DNA from: Blakeslea trispora
Taxonomy: Eukaryota > Mucoromycota > Mucoromycetes > Mucorales > Choanephoraceae
NCBI GenBank assembly: GCA_025331445.1
Contig: JAIWNE010000008.1
Location: forward strand, 382,001-446,000
DNA: 64,000 nt
Reading direction: 5' to 3'
The position numbers and the translations under genes were made by a program. The first letter of the stretch is position 1, and each line of letters begins with the position of its first letter. The notes beneath the pieces were generated by a model, which made no database searches, was not told the DNA's origin, and saw only the letters and a program-made list of their open reading frames with translations. Shown one piece after another: positions 1 to 11,721 of this stretch.

Positions 1-40
1 ACGATTAGGGTAAAAAAAAAAGGACCCTGATAATGTTTAT

Positions 41-3000
41 TTAAGAAAACATAAAAATATTCTTTTGTGCGGTACACATCTTTTTTGCTCTTTCAGTACC
101 CACAATACGCTCTAACTTCAAAAAGTCATATTTGGTAAATAAAGCAGTGCATGAAAAAGTAGCTTCTTCAGCTGCACTAGCTTCATTGAATTTGAGACCC
201 AAGAAATTGACAATCTCGGTATAGTATAAGGGATCTTCAGGAAGGCCATAAAAGACGATATGAAAAGCACCACGAATGTTATATCTAACACATCCCTTGT
301 TGAGTTTTCTCAAAGAATAAAATTGTGGAGCATGCTTACCTTCTGAAGAAATGAAGTCTTTCTGTATATAATAGGAAATCTGTTCTGCCATGAAAGAATT
401 GTGCTCTTGCTCGAGTGATAGCAGAGCCTGATGCATATCTTGATGATAGTGTGAAGAAGGATAAGTACATTCCTATTTGCCCGATATAACAAATTCAACT
501 TACTCTGAACAGGCTTCATAAGAATATTTGTTATCTTCGAAATAGTTTCTTACTCGGACAAAGTCAAAATAAGAAGGGATGAAAACAAGGGTATGGGATT
601 GCATAATGGCTGATTTACGTAATGTTGGTAATGTCTATTTACAGAAAACGAGTTAAACTGTATTCGTTCTAAAAATAATCTCTTACCTTTTCGATAAAGT
701 ATTTGTATCTGACTTCATTCACCGATTTTAAGGTAGACACATCAATACGAGTAAATCCCTAAATCATCTTGTTTAAGACAAATGCAACTTTTGACAAAAA
801 AAAAAGAAAATATTACCTGCTGCACTTGAGGAATGACATCAACAATACTGCCTTCTTCAAAAGTTTGTTTGATCTTTAATTTACCAGAAACATTCTTTAA
901 ATGTTTGGTAAACAAAGCATTGAATTCTGGTGTCATAAAGTCAGCAAAGACAAGTGTTTGTCTAAGGTATTTGGCTCTAAAAACAACCATTTTCTTTTAA
1001 CAAACAGTCAGAGAAACAAATGAATTTACTTACTTTCCATCCAAGTACCAACTCTTGATTCTTGAGATATCACATCCATGGCTATCAGTAGGAATCATGT
1101 TCATATGTTGGAAAATATGATCCACGTGTTCCCAGTTCTGCATCAAAAAGTGATTTGTTTGATCCAAAATAACCAGTTCAATCGAAGACAAAAAGTCAAA
1201 GTCTCGCTTTTTATCACTATAGCAAAGCATTCATTTTCTTGTTTTCCAACTCAATCATAACAACCACACTTACCCTTCACTACCGATCAACGTACGTAAA
1301 CCTAAGGGAGAGGCGATGATCATGTCAGCATCATAAAAGTTGCAATAAAACTTCATTGATTTCTTGGAAAACTTGACACTCAAGCGAAAGTGATCATCAA
1401 TGTTGCCCTGGAAGTTTTGCAAAAAGTCGGCGGGCTTGCTAGTATCAATAGCTTCATCTTCGCGCAAGTTGAATTGTTCATAAAATCGGTTCTTATTTTC
1501 TTGCTGTTCAGTTCCGGACAATTTAATCAACGTGTCTACAACATCGACTACAGTGTTTCTAAAGGGCAAGAGAAGAAGTACTTTGGCACGAGTAAAGCCT
1601 TGGTCTCTCATTTCACTGAAACAAAAAAAAAAGTTCAGTATATTCTCTCTATCGCCAACTTTAGTGAAACTCACCCTAAATCTTTGCCTTCCTTCTGGGC
1701 TTTACTGAGCTTGGCGTTGTTCTTGAGAACACGATCTCTTGTTCTAAAGAAAGACGTGTTGAGTCCCTTGTCTTGCCAGTTGATAACAATGAACTTACTT
1801 TGTAATGTGATTGACAGCATGAAGAAGATAAGCATTTCGGATTTCCTTTGCATTACTCAGATTGCGGTTACAATACATAACATCACGGTAGTTGTTCATT
1901 TGATGAAATAAGCGGTTTTGTAATGGTGTAAATACAACGTTTTCTATTCAACCAGTCAGCATATTCTTTCTCGTATCATAATTACAGAAACACACATACT
2001 TCTATGGTTGATTTGTTTATTGGCTCTATACCAACAGTTGCCTATACGTTGCTTCACTTTGACATCTTCTAGTGATGATATTTCTGGCATCTTTTTAACA
2101 CTACTGTCAGCAGAGGTAGTCAAGGCTGAAACATTCTTTAAAACCTCATCATCAAACATGTCTGAAATCCATTTCTTTTGTTCAACAATCGAGATTTTTT
2201 CGTCAAAGACATTGGGTTGTTGATCAGCGAATCGATGTTCAAATAAATCATCTAAATTTCATAGAAACATTAGCATTTGCAATTATACCAATCTCCTCTT
2301 TCGCCATAAAAAGTACCTTGAATCTCTTCTTCTTCTGCATCGCTTCCCAAATAGACAATTTCCTCTTCTTCTTCCTCTTTGGGCTCAAGTGCATCGCCAT
2401 CTACGGGTTCATCGTTTTCATCTTCGTCTTCACCTTCATCTTCATCGCCTTCATCTTCGCTTTCATCCTCGCCTTCATCATGCATGGCTTCTTCCTCGCC
2501 TTCTTCACTCTCATCCTCTTGAGATTCCGTTTCTTCTACTTCTTCTTGCTCTACTTCATCTTCAATTCCCTCTTGTTCGCGTTGAATCTTTTTGTAAAAG
2601 TCTTTTTGCTTTGAGTTTTTCTTTAGAGAGTTCATCAATAGCGAATAAGCTGAAGGCTTCTTCCAATCTTCTGCTTCGCTATCATCCTCTGAATCCTCTG
2701 AATCTTCCTCGGAATCATCAAATTGTCTATCGGCTCTTTTCTGCTCTTCTTCTAATTCTCTATCCAAGTCGGCTTCAGATACAACTTTTCGACGCCTATA
2801 AGCAAATACGTTAGTTGATTCCAATGCAATATTTATATGTATATTGCTTACTTGAAAGTGTCTGCTTCGTCGTCTTCAAAGTCTTTAGGAACAAGTTCAC
2901 CATAATCTTCGAGATCTTGTTTCTGCTTTCGAGAAAGTTGTCCATATTTAACAGGTCCTTCTTTTCTCTTTGAAGACTTGGAGGTTGAAAGACCAGATAC

Positions 3001-3063
3001 ATGAGTACCTGATACTCTCTTTTTAGGCATGCTCTTGCTAATGGCAGATCGCTCTTTGCCCAT
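41..3063 (-). CDS. UTP25: UTP25, U3 snoRNP-associated small-subunit processome protein (12 exons)
   Basis: Utp25 (DEF in vertebrates) is a nucleolar small-subunit processome factor with a degenerate helicase-like fold, needed for early 18S rRNA processing. Start is ATG at 3061-3063 and stop is TAA at 41-43. I place exons near 2852-3063, 2317-2795, 2000-2251, 1799-1943, 1675-1743, 1274-1614, 1034-1216, 817-993, 687-758, 504-634, 340-427 and 41-284, about 795 residues in all. The N-terminus is Lys-rich, then a long Glu/Asp-rich stretch. Family motifs follow in order: [114 protein letters not shown] and [11 protein letters not shown]. The TERLHFFRR motif lies in a different frame from the longest open frame at 340-427, so exon choice matters there. 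The gene looks intact. Its 3' end is close to the window edge. Confidence 0.9.
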
Positions 3064-3426
3064 GATAATAATGTGTGAGTTAAGTTGCAAAAAAAAAAAG
3101 AAAAGAGAATCAGGATAACAATGACCATGATTGAATAGCCTAGGCGATAAACAGTCAAACCAATGCTCAAGCCACATTCTTATTCGTTGGTTCTGCTGTC
3201 TATGTTACACGTAGATAGACATTGAAATGCTGTATTACACAAATCCAAATGAAAATAGAAGTTTAGATTGATTTCAAACTTGACTTTAAATGGCTTATAA
3301 AGAAACAGGGTGCAAAAGTATAAGGATGAAACGAGAGGTAGTTTATTTGATGTAAATTTTGGGTTTGTGAAAGAATGAAATTCGGATGCAAAATGATAGA
3401 CTATGATACAAAAAAAGGGGTAATAT
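3064..3426. other. Intergenic, UTP25 promoter side
   Basis: This AT-rich stretch lies between the UTP25 start and the stop of the next minus-strand gene. It should hold the UTP25 promoter and the 3' UTR of the CofD-like gene. I see no further gene or clear motif. Confidence 0.5.
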
Positions 3427-5064
3427 TTAGTTATGTACAATGGATTCAATGACGTGAGCAAATGAGGTTTGACTATAAATAGGTTCTCCGGTAGAAGATG
3501 TAACGCCTTGAATACAGACACACTGAATACCTAGTCTTTCAATAGCTCCAACATCTACTGGAATAGCACTGTTATCAAGATAGATCAAATGCGTAATAAA
3601 TGAAGAAGGAGAGCTTGGATAGAATGCATGCTGAGGAAATGGAGGATAACGAAGAGAAGGAGAGGCTGGTATACTCCCTATGGCTGGAAGCTGAGACACA
3701 TAAGAAGGTGGGGTATGAAGTGTGGCACTAGAGATGCTGCTGGTCCTACTTGAGACGTAATCAGGTATTTCCTCCTGATCGTCATCATCATCGCATGATT
3801 CATAGAATGCACGGCGTGCATCTATTCTTTGACTCTCATTTAGTGCATTTGTAATTGCGTTAATGAAATCAAGCGCTGTATAATCACTTGTCTCACGATC
3901 GTTGGTTCCGTTCAGTAGCAAGATTTTGTGTTTGAGCGAATGAGATTGAACAATCGCATTACCTACCCCACGCAAGACGAGGCATGGGATAAGCGAAGTG
4001 TAGAGAGATCCAATAGAGTAGACAAGTGTTTTCTTGCTGGACAAGTGACTAATGACCTTTGGGTTAGGCACAGGATAAATTTCTTGTCCAAACTCATTGA
4101 TATAATAGATACGATCGATAGGCGAATTTAGTTTTTGATCTACTTGTTTGGAAAAGAACAGGTTGATATTTTCATCTTCTTCCTCGGCCACCTTTAGGTT
4201 GAGCGGATCTTCAAAATAGCAAAAGGCATCAATAGGATTGATTCTCTTTCGGGCTGGTGTCGAAATGCCTTGCTTTCTATTCTTCTGTTGACAGGGAGAA
4301 GGGTGTGATATTTCGCACTGACCCACTAGTGTCTCTCCGCTTAGCAAGCAAGCTGCAATGGTGGCTGTTTGGTTTGTGTTGATAACTGGAACAACAGATG
4401 TTGGGACACAGGAGATACCGATAATAGAAGCAAACAAGAAGATGGCTGCCTCAAGCGAGCCGGTAAATAGGCGAGCACCTGTAAGAAAGAAATTGCCAAT
4501 ACTTCCGTTGCAGAAATTAAATCGCTTATGTGCTCTTTTCAGGATCTCAAAATCAAACAAAGTCAAAAACCCACGAATGGCTTCTCGTTTCTCAACAGAT
4601 ATGTCATTCCAAAGACTAAAATAAATGTAAGCAATTGAATGATTCTCCTTATTGTTTGTTTGTTACCTATGACGGCCTTCAACAATCAAAGCCCATTCAT
4701 CACGCACTCTTTGATGATTATGCTTGTCGACCGGCAGACGGTAACTCAGCAAGGATTTGATGGCTCTCATCTCTTTTGAGCCGTTTTCGGTCAAGATATC
4801 CATCAGACGTATCAATCGAGAACGAAGATCACCTACACTTGGTCCACCCAATACTCGTAAAAGTTCGCTCTATACGAATGGTTTTTTTTTAAGCTTTTTT
4901 ATTAAGACTGTAAACAGAAATGATCTTACGGTGGATCCACCATTGTCAGAAATTCCTAGGATATAACTAACTTCATTGGCACCTGTCTTTTGGAAACTAT
5001 CCAGGATGTGATTACAGGCTGATCCACCTGAGAATATGACAAAAGAAGAAGTGGGTGCTTCCAT
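3427..5064 (-). CDS. CofD/YvcK-family (UPF0052) protein
   Basis: The family groups the archaeal 2-phospho-L-lactate transferase CofD with bacterial YvcK (gluconeogenesis/cell-shape factor) and uncharacterised fungal and plant proteins. Start is ATG at 5062-5064 and stop TAA at 3427-3429. The first exon ends within the glycine-rich motif; removing a GTAAGA...TATAG intron gives SDNGGSTSELLRVLGG, the family signature, followed by PSVGDLRSRL. A second intron lies near 4625-4665. Later family blocks are GNFFLTGARLFTGSLEAAIF, PVINTNQTATIAA, LVGQCEISHP, NPKVISHLSSKKTLVYSIGS and LYTSLIPCLVLRGVGNAI. Between the catalytic-like blocks and the C-terminus is an Asp-rich and Ser/Pro-rich stretch (roughly 3610-3800) that looks disordered. 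The substrate in fungi is unknown; membership is clear, the reaction is not. Confidence 0.85.
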
Positions 5065-5394
5065 TTTAATAATAGTAAAATATGCTTATAACTGAAAGAA
5101 AGAAAAGGAAGATTGAAATGCAAATCTCAATTTATAGTTGAGGGCTTTTTTCACTTTTTTTTTTGTCTGAGGGCCAAAATTTAGGCCAACTCCGGAAACA
5201 AAGCTGATAGCGAATTTATTATCTTCATGATAAGAAAACTAGCCAATAACGTAACTTGTCTCAACAATTGAAGTCATGATTGGTTTTACATGAAATCGAT
5301 AGTCCATTGTATACATGTCAGATAAGATATTCACACATCAATATGACTGGTTAGGTTGATCTCATCGCTCTTTTATTACTACTACTAATTTAGG
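5065..5394. other. Intergenic
   Basis: Short AT-rich gap between two minus-strand genes, likely the promoter of the CofD-like gene. I see only homopolymer runs (T-run near 5150-5165) and no gene. Confidence 0.4.
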
Positions 5395-6619
5395 CTATTG
5401 AGGTATGCCTGCATTATACACACCGATAGCAATGCAGAGACCAGCCAATGTACCACCAGTAACGAGCACTAGTACTTCTTTAGCATAATCAACCTTGTAC
5501 CAGCTAACACGACTAGCATTAGGCTCAGCAACACAGTAATATGCGTACATGGGGAAGGCAATGGCATAGATAAATTGAAAAATGACCCAGCTAAAAAAAA
5601 AAACGAGTCGTAAAGACTTGTGCTTTATGTTCTATTTTGTAACTTACAGGTAAAAGTGGTTTCCGAAAGTGACAAGCGCATTTCCAACGGCATGTAAGGT
5701 AGCAGCAATGTAGAGTACCTTGATATTTAGATGAGGAGCTGGCATAATTTCACGCATGACTTTTTTATTGTCGTCATTTTTCACTTGACCAAGTTGTAAC
5801 TGACTTGATCCGCTGTATATCTCCTCTTGTTCTTGCGGAGTACCTACACTGGCCATCATGTAATTACCTTTATTATGGTAGTACAACCGACCTAGATCAA
5901 TAGCCAAAGCAAAATCTGTGGCCAATCCCTGGAATTTGAAAAATAGAGCATCAAGTGGCCAAGGTGCAACAATCACTACCATCATTGTGACCAACAAATA
6001 GAAAAAACAGATAAACACAAATTTGCGCTCTCTAATAAAATAATAAAGTTGGCCATCTCATTGTCGCATTTATAGTTAGTATAAAACCTTACAAGAGAGA
6101 TTTTTGACGCAAGAATATATGGGACATGAGAGCAATCTCAAATAGGTTGTGGTAAACTCCAAAAGATGCCCAGATTCTACCTGCGTTCATGAGTGCAAAT
6201 GTGAATGTAGCGAAAAAGGTAGCAATCAGGTAGAGCATGATAAGCATATTGAAAGGCCCAATGCTTTTGAGGTTAGCAGGCTGCTTGGGCATGTAAACAT
6301 AAATGATATGGTACAGAGCATAGAGGGTTGAGACGGCCACAGTCACCACTGAAAAAATGGTGGTGGCATTAAAAGCATCATCGTCATAGTCTTATTTTTT
6401 TTTATGGGAAACAAAAAATTAGGTCATCCTTGTCATTCCTTTTTTAATACAGAAAACAGAGTTTTTTTTTTTCTTACCTTCAATATGTGTGATCCAAGTT
6501 GGGATATTGAACAACTTGCTGTAAGCTCTTGGGGGTGCATTAGGTATTTCAGACATCCATTTTGCTTCTACACCATATAGAGCCAGTGATAATAAGGTGG
6601 ATAAAAGAAATCGAATCAT
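5395..6619 (-). CDS. Predicted seven-helix membrane protein with N-terminal signal peptide, family not recognised
   Basis: Start is ATG at 6617-6619 and stop TAG at 5395-5397. The first exon encodes a signal-like segment (MIRFLLSTLLSLALYGVEA) and a short lumenal or extracellular part. Splicing joins THIE to DYDDDAFNATT. Hydrophobic segments follow in order: TIFSVVTVAVSTLYALYHI, FNMLIMLYLIATFFATFTF, NLFEIALMSHIFL, FVFICFFYLLVTMMVVIVA, VLYIAATLHAVGNALVTFG, WVIFQFIYAIAFPMYAYY and EVLVLVTGGTLAGLCIAIG. That is about seven helices over four exons, roughly 320 residues. A hydrophilic loop with Gln and Lys lies before the fifth helix. The topology resembles GPCR-like or TMEM-type proteins, but I recognise no family motif and assign no function. 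The open frames, splice sites and hydrophobic pattern make it a convincing gene. Confidence 0.75.
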
Positions 6620-9211
6620 TGCTCAAACAAGAGAAGAAGAAGAAAAAAAAAACTCCAATGATAGACAGAAGGAAACGAATACAAAAAGGAAAACAGATTA
6701 GTCTTGCATTTTATACCTTACTGCACAGTTGAAGATACAACAATGTTTGCTTTCTTGAGATACGATTGATCATTCGGAACGCTAAAAGTATTCAGCAAGA
6801 TGATAGCAATGACAGTAAGTTTAAGAGATTTGTTACAAAACAGGCAATTCTTATGTTTACCGAGAGAAATGAACGCTTGAAAACATTGAGAAAAAAAAGG
6901 GGGGGTTTTACACATATGAAGCATTAACCTTTACTGTCCTGAAATTACTCTAGTTTTTTTGTCTAAAGCAAAATTGACAGAATTTGACTTTTTTGGTCAA
7001 AACTAATTTATGTCACAGCAGCTAACCATTTGGAACAAGAAAGGCTTCAAAAAGTTACATAAAATGAAATCACTCCAACAAGTAACAGAAGGCAGGAAAC
7101 TGTTTGTTTTAGTGATATATTGACCGTTGCTACCACAGCATCATAGGGAGGTTGCTTAACTTTGTTCTGATTTCAACTTTGTCTGCTCCAACCGCTTAGT
7201 TTTCTTTTCTTAACTAAGATGATTTCAAGAGTCGAACGATTTGCACTTTTTGAAGTAACTAAAATTCCTCGGCTCAAGTAAGAGAAAAGGGTTGCTAGGA
7301 AACGAATTCATGCATACACCATTGATCAATAGATTACTCTGAATCCATCAAATCACAAAATGAGCGCATTTCTGAACAGCCTATAGATTTCTTTTATTAG
7401 ACGTATGCAACATAAATAGTTGGTAAACGTTTCATTGATACGCTTATAGTGTGAGAGACTTAATTTATTCTATAAATTAGTCATGTGTTACGGCCAAGAT
7501 ATCCAAATAAACAAAACAACTAGGAGTACAAATCAAAGTATTTCACATGCTTATTGAAAGCTAATTGGCTTGCTTTGATACTTGTTGAGCCGAAGGTTCC
7601 AAAAATATTCATTTTTTGAGGCCTTTTTTTTTTTTTAACTCGATAACAGACACTTTTGCTTTCTGAGGAGAGTGGAGTTAATTACAATATTCCTGAGCTG
7701 ACTAAAGAACAGCAAGAATATTATTTTTAGGCTATATGATTCTTAATGCGTCTATTTGTTAAGGTTCTTTTAGAATCGATATTGCAATATTATGCGAGTG
7801 CTCAAGCTAAAGCTATTATTCAAAGGTATGCGACAATCTATCTGCCTCTTTCATGCTTGACTCAAGTATTTGCTTTCCATATTTAAAAACCTGAGTTGCA
7901 AAATCATGCAAGAGTCTGAGTGACCAAACAAGACAGATTTGTGTGTCAATTTTGAAGGTGAATGCTGTTGTAGGCTAATATTTATGACATGCTTTTGTAT
8001 TGCTTGTATCAGTGTTGTGTGAAGATTTCTCTTTTATAACTAACATCTTCTTTCTTTTTGAAAAGGATTTCATAAATCAGTAAAGCAATAGACAGAGAAA
8101 CTCAGTTCACTTCTTTGCTTTCTTGGCTTCTCTATTTCATCCTTTTGCTCTCTTTTCCTTTCGTTTATGTTTACAAGGTATACAGTACTAGAAGAACAAG
8201 TCAAGGTGTGAGACAAGCAAAAAAAAAAAAAAAAAAAAAAAAAAGCCAGTCTTAAAGGATCGACAGACGAATTTCAGTAGTCCAGACCAACATGTGATTG
8301 AGTGCTGTCGAAAAGATATAAAGAGGCTCGATTTTCACCTTTCCTCCTTGTACGTAGAGATGAAAGGGATGTGCTTTCTCTATAAACTTATTTAATAATA
8401 CCTCTACTGAGTCTGTTAGAGATAGAGAAGAAGAAGGAAATTGGTGCCCTTTTCTAGATTGACAACAATTGCAATAACTTTTTAAAAGATTTCAGAATCA
8501 ATAAAGTATGCATTGTACCTAAACCTTTTTTTCATTTCATGTTTTCTTGTATTGCCCTTTCTTTTCTTCGATCCAAGGCGGTTGTTATAATTTCATTAGC
8601 CTCCATTTCTATGGCTTAACTGAGGGCAGCCTTAAGACGTTGGTGCAGGCAGATCAAGCTGTAGGCAATAACAGTACTTTGCTACAGCCTTTTGCATAGA
8701 AACTTGTAAGGTTAAGAAGCCATCCATGTTGCAATTTCATCATTTGATGACTACCAATACAAACACATTCCAGTACCTCTTCTCCGATCAAGTTGTTTGC
8801 CCAATCTTACTTATTTCAGCATTGTATTTAGCTTCATTCAACTGCCCAAGCCAGTTCATTTCCATGTTCATGTCTGGATGATTTTGTTTGCAACAGCACT
8901 AATAGCTACAGTCTAGTTTGTTTACTCTTGCATGTTTAGCAAATGGGCTATCCAGACTGATTGCAAAGTCTGGCCTGCTCTATTACAATTAATGCGAGTC
9001 AAGAGTGACACAAAATGGAAGGGGGAACCAAAAATTTCAAACAGCGAACCCGATTCAAGGGATTTTTGATTTTTTTCCTTCATTGTATTTATTGAGGATG
9101 CGTTCGAAATCCATCGTTGTCAGTGCCGACTATTATCACCAACACTATTACTGTTGACATATACCGAGATGCAAAATAAGAACGCGTAGAACAACTGATT
9201 AGTGTCAAAAG

Positions 9212-9213
<2 letters not shown>
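6620..9213. other. Gene-poor region
   Basis: About 2.6 kb upstream of the membrane-protein gene. No frame here has coding character. A run of about 26 A residues lies at 8219-8244 and a T-run near 7625-7640. I see no tRNA or other RNA gene. Confidence 0.5.
8219..8244. repeat. Poly-A tract, about 26 nt
   Basis: Uninterrupted A run in the gene desert. It could be simple slippage or the tail of an old retro-inserted sequence; no recognisable body lies beside it. Confidence 0.9.

Positions 9214-9246
<33 letters not shown>
9214..9246. repeat. (AG)n microsatellite
   Basis: About 15 perfect AG dinucleotide units, the first of several simple repeats between 9.2 and 10.5 kb. Confidence 0.95.
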
Positions 9247-9249
<3 letters not shown>

Positions 9250-9498
9250 AACCGGCAACTTGTATTGACAGACGCAGAGTGATTGAATGGAAAGAGCGCT
9301 ATGCTTTTTATTGTATTTTGCTTCGTTTGGTTTATCGTTTAGACAGTAACTCGAAATAAAGGTACCTACAAGCATACTTTATATTTTGGTTGTTGTTACT
9401 GTTCAATCACCAAGGTATTGGTTGCGGCCCTTTTTCTTTCTTTCTTTCTTTTAACCGGTACAACATCTACTTTTAGCTGGTAAGCTTGAGTGTTGATT

Positions 9499-9550
9499 GG
9501 AAGCTTAGACACGGAAGCTTAGACACGGAAGATAGACACGGAAGATTGAC
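9499..9550. repeat. Short tandem repeat, 14-nt unit GGAAGCTTAGACAC
   Basis: About 3.7 units; the third has lost one base and changed CTTAGA to ATAGA. It has no coding role that I can see. Confidence 0.85.
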
Positions 9551-9807
9551 AGACTCTCAGTAGCAGGAATAGCGTGTTCAGTCAGCAAGCATACAGCATC
9601 AGAGAGTTGAGGGTCAAGCTGCAGAATGAAGGATTGGATCGAGGTTGCTCGAGAAACAAGTGGAGAAAGAGCAGAGGAAAAAGAAGAAGACGAAAGCAAA
9701 AGATAGAGACAGCCGGTACAATGAGCGATACAGTGTCATGTTGTATTGCATTGCACGATGGAGAAAGAGAGGAAGAGGAAGTTGAAAGATGATCCGAAGG
9801 ATGAGTA

Positions 9808-9838
9808 AAAGGATGGTCCAAAGGATGGTCCAAAGGAT
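9808..9838. repeat. Short tandem repeat, 12-nt unit AAAGGATGGTCC
   Basis: Two and a half near-perfect units, with related GATGATCCGAAGGATGAG sequence just upstream, which suggests an older, more decayed array. Confidence 0.75.
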
Positions 9839-10145
9839 AGCTGAATCATCTCAGTATAAAACTATCTGCCAATTCGTCGATGATCAACATAGTACCATAG
9901 TTTAGCACATTCAATCATATGCTTTTGACTTGTATTGAACTCTGTCTGCGTTACCCTGCATCAATGTACAATTATCTATGAAATGCGGTGGAGGAGAAAG
10001 ACGAGGATCAGAAACAGCGTGGCAAATATAGCAATGTGAGGAGCATATGAGGAACATTTGAGGAAGATGCAATACAGCCAAGTGATGAGGAAGGCTTTTG
10101 TTCAAGTAGTTTGACAGCATGTGGCTGTTACCCTGGTGAATACGC

Positions 10146-10164
10146 CGGATACGGATACGGATAC
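10146..10164. repeat. Short (GGATAC)n repeat
   Basis: Three GGATAC hexamers in a row. This is not the fungal telomere unit TTAGGG. Confidence 0.85.
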
Positions 10165-10387
10165 AATTCTGTGATCAAATGTACTGATGAGAGCAACAAA
10201 GGGCTATCATAGTATTGTACATGTTGCAATGAGTAAAGATTAATCTGAGTCTATGAGAGGGGACGAAAAAGCATGTAAAGCAGATATGTGATACTTTGAT
10301 TCAACCATTCTTGCCTATCCGAAATAGTACAATGAATGCATCACGCGGAGAAGCATGTAAAGCAATGAAAGATCCATTTTCCTTCTG

Positions 10388-10431
10388 TGAGAGTGAGTGA
10401 GTGAGTGAGTGAGTGAGTGAGTGAGTGAGTA
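10388..10431. repeat. (GTGA)n microsatellite
   Basis: About ten tandem GTGA tetranucleotides. The open frame through it on the minus strand (repeating Ser-Leu-Thr-His) is a product of the repeat, not a gene. Confidence 0.95.
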
Positions 10432-11028
10432 AGAGTAAATGAGAGGTTCACTATCAATTATCGTTACACCCTCTTTACTATGTTGTCTGAGCATTTCATC
10501 AACTTGTATGCAATTACTGAGTGAAAAAAAAAGGGGGACTGTGAGTAGCACATACTATCAAGTAAGAAGAATAAGCCTTGACTATGCAAACATGTATGAG
10601 ATCAGTAGAGTGCTTCTCAAACAAAAGCACACCTTGTTAAAGCACTATTGCTGTTCAACATGAAAGAGATAAAAGACTGGAAGTATATGCATGAATCTTG
10701 AGGATGGATCATGAAGCAATTGATAAGCATGATAGAGTGTGTAGAGGATGTTCATCATTCCATCCAAGTCAGGTAGAGATTAGGTTTGATCAAGCAGTAG
10801 ATTTAGACAGGTTGATCACATAAGAGTAACAGTAATCGAGCAACCTAGTGTCAGTCAGTAGAATGCTTATTGAATGTAGGCACAATTTACTGAATTGATT
10901 GAACTTTTATTCATTCAACAAAATTAAGTGATCAAGAAATGCATCTTTAGCGAGCAAAAAGAAAAAGCAAAAAAAGAAAAGTAAGATTTTATAACAAGTG
11001 TTTATTTGTTGGATTTATAACAACATAA
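10432..11028. other. Gene-poor region
   Basis: No gene, RNA gene or clear repeat seen. A-rich runs lie near 10960-10980. Confidence 0.4.
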
Positions 11029-11721
11029 TGTTAGAAGTCTATTAGCCAGTTTATTACAACTGTTTCCAAGGGTAACCAATCGTGGAGGTTGACTTCAATC
11101 TACCCTCTTCTCTAGCTCACGGTGCGAGATACCGCCTGAGTGACCTCGTAAGGTAAAACAGGGGAAGACCATACCAACGTCCTACTGAGGATCCCTAGGG
11201 GTTGACGACAAGCAATGAGAGCAAAGGTAACCAATACCCTCAAAGTGTCGCATATGTCAAAGACTCGAAAGGAAAAAGAGTGTCATATTTCGTATGAAGA
11301 AAACATAACTTGTATGCTAGGGGTACCCACCCTCCCCGCTCTTCATCTTCCATAAGCACTCCCCGAATTGCTTCTAATATCCACGTCTGAACCTGCCTAG
11401 TAAAGAGCCATAGCTCAAAGAACCACAGCTCTCACTTGACTAGGGTAGCCAGCATACGTCCAGGCATCACCCTCTCTCTCTCCCTCTAACTCTCTCTAAC
11501 GAAAAAGAAAGAAAGAAAGAAAAAAAGTGAAGCTGTCACATCCTGAGTGAGAGTATCCTCCCCTTTAACTCCAACTCCTAGCTCTCTTATTCTCTACTGC
11601 TCCCTCACTGAAGGGGACTAAAAAGCAAAAGAATAGTCATGCGAGAAGGGAGAAAGAGATCAGCAAAAGAGAAAGTCCAACACTGCTACGAAATCAGGAG
11701 GGCACCCTTTCAAACATAACA
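11029..11721. mobile_element. GC-richer island with TGTTA...TAACA ends, possible solo LTR
   Basis: Base composition and complexity change here compared with the surrounding AT-rich DNA, most obviously at 11070-11250 and 11330-11470. The segment can be bounded by TGTTA at 11029 and TAACA at 11717-11721, inverted ends of the TG...CA kind found in LTRs. There is no matching target-site duplication at these exact limits, no internal coding region and no second copy in the window. The LTR reading is therefore tentative. A non-coding RNA or old repeat is an alternative. Confidence 0.25.

Noticed and set aside
340..427. Reading the UTP25 exon in the longest open frame (starting [14 protein letters not shown]).
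   Set aside because: A spliced reading in another frame gives [11 protein letters not shown] and [14 protein letters not shown], the family motifs, so the long frame is a shadow and the gene is not damaged there.
2270..2330. Donor GTATAA after ERGDW in UTP25.
   Set aside because: It leads to an immediate stop; the upstream donor GTACTT near 2316 gives a 64-nt intron and an in-frame join to DDLFEHRF.
2389..2814. Plus-strand frame opposite the acidic part of UTP25.
   Set aside because: His/Leu/Phe-rich composition is the antisense of Glu/Asp codons.
9574..9833. Overlapping frames on both strands rich in Arg/Glu/Lys or Ser/Leu.
   Set aside because: Purine-rich low-complexity DNA with small tandem repeats; no conserved block.
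10146..10164. Possible internal telomere repeat.
   Set aside because: The GGATAC unit does not match TTAGGG-type telomeres and has only three copies.
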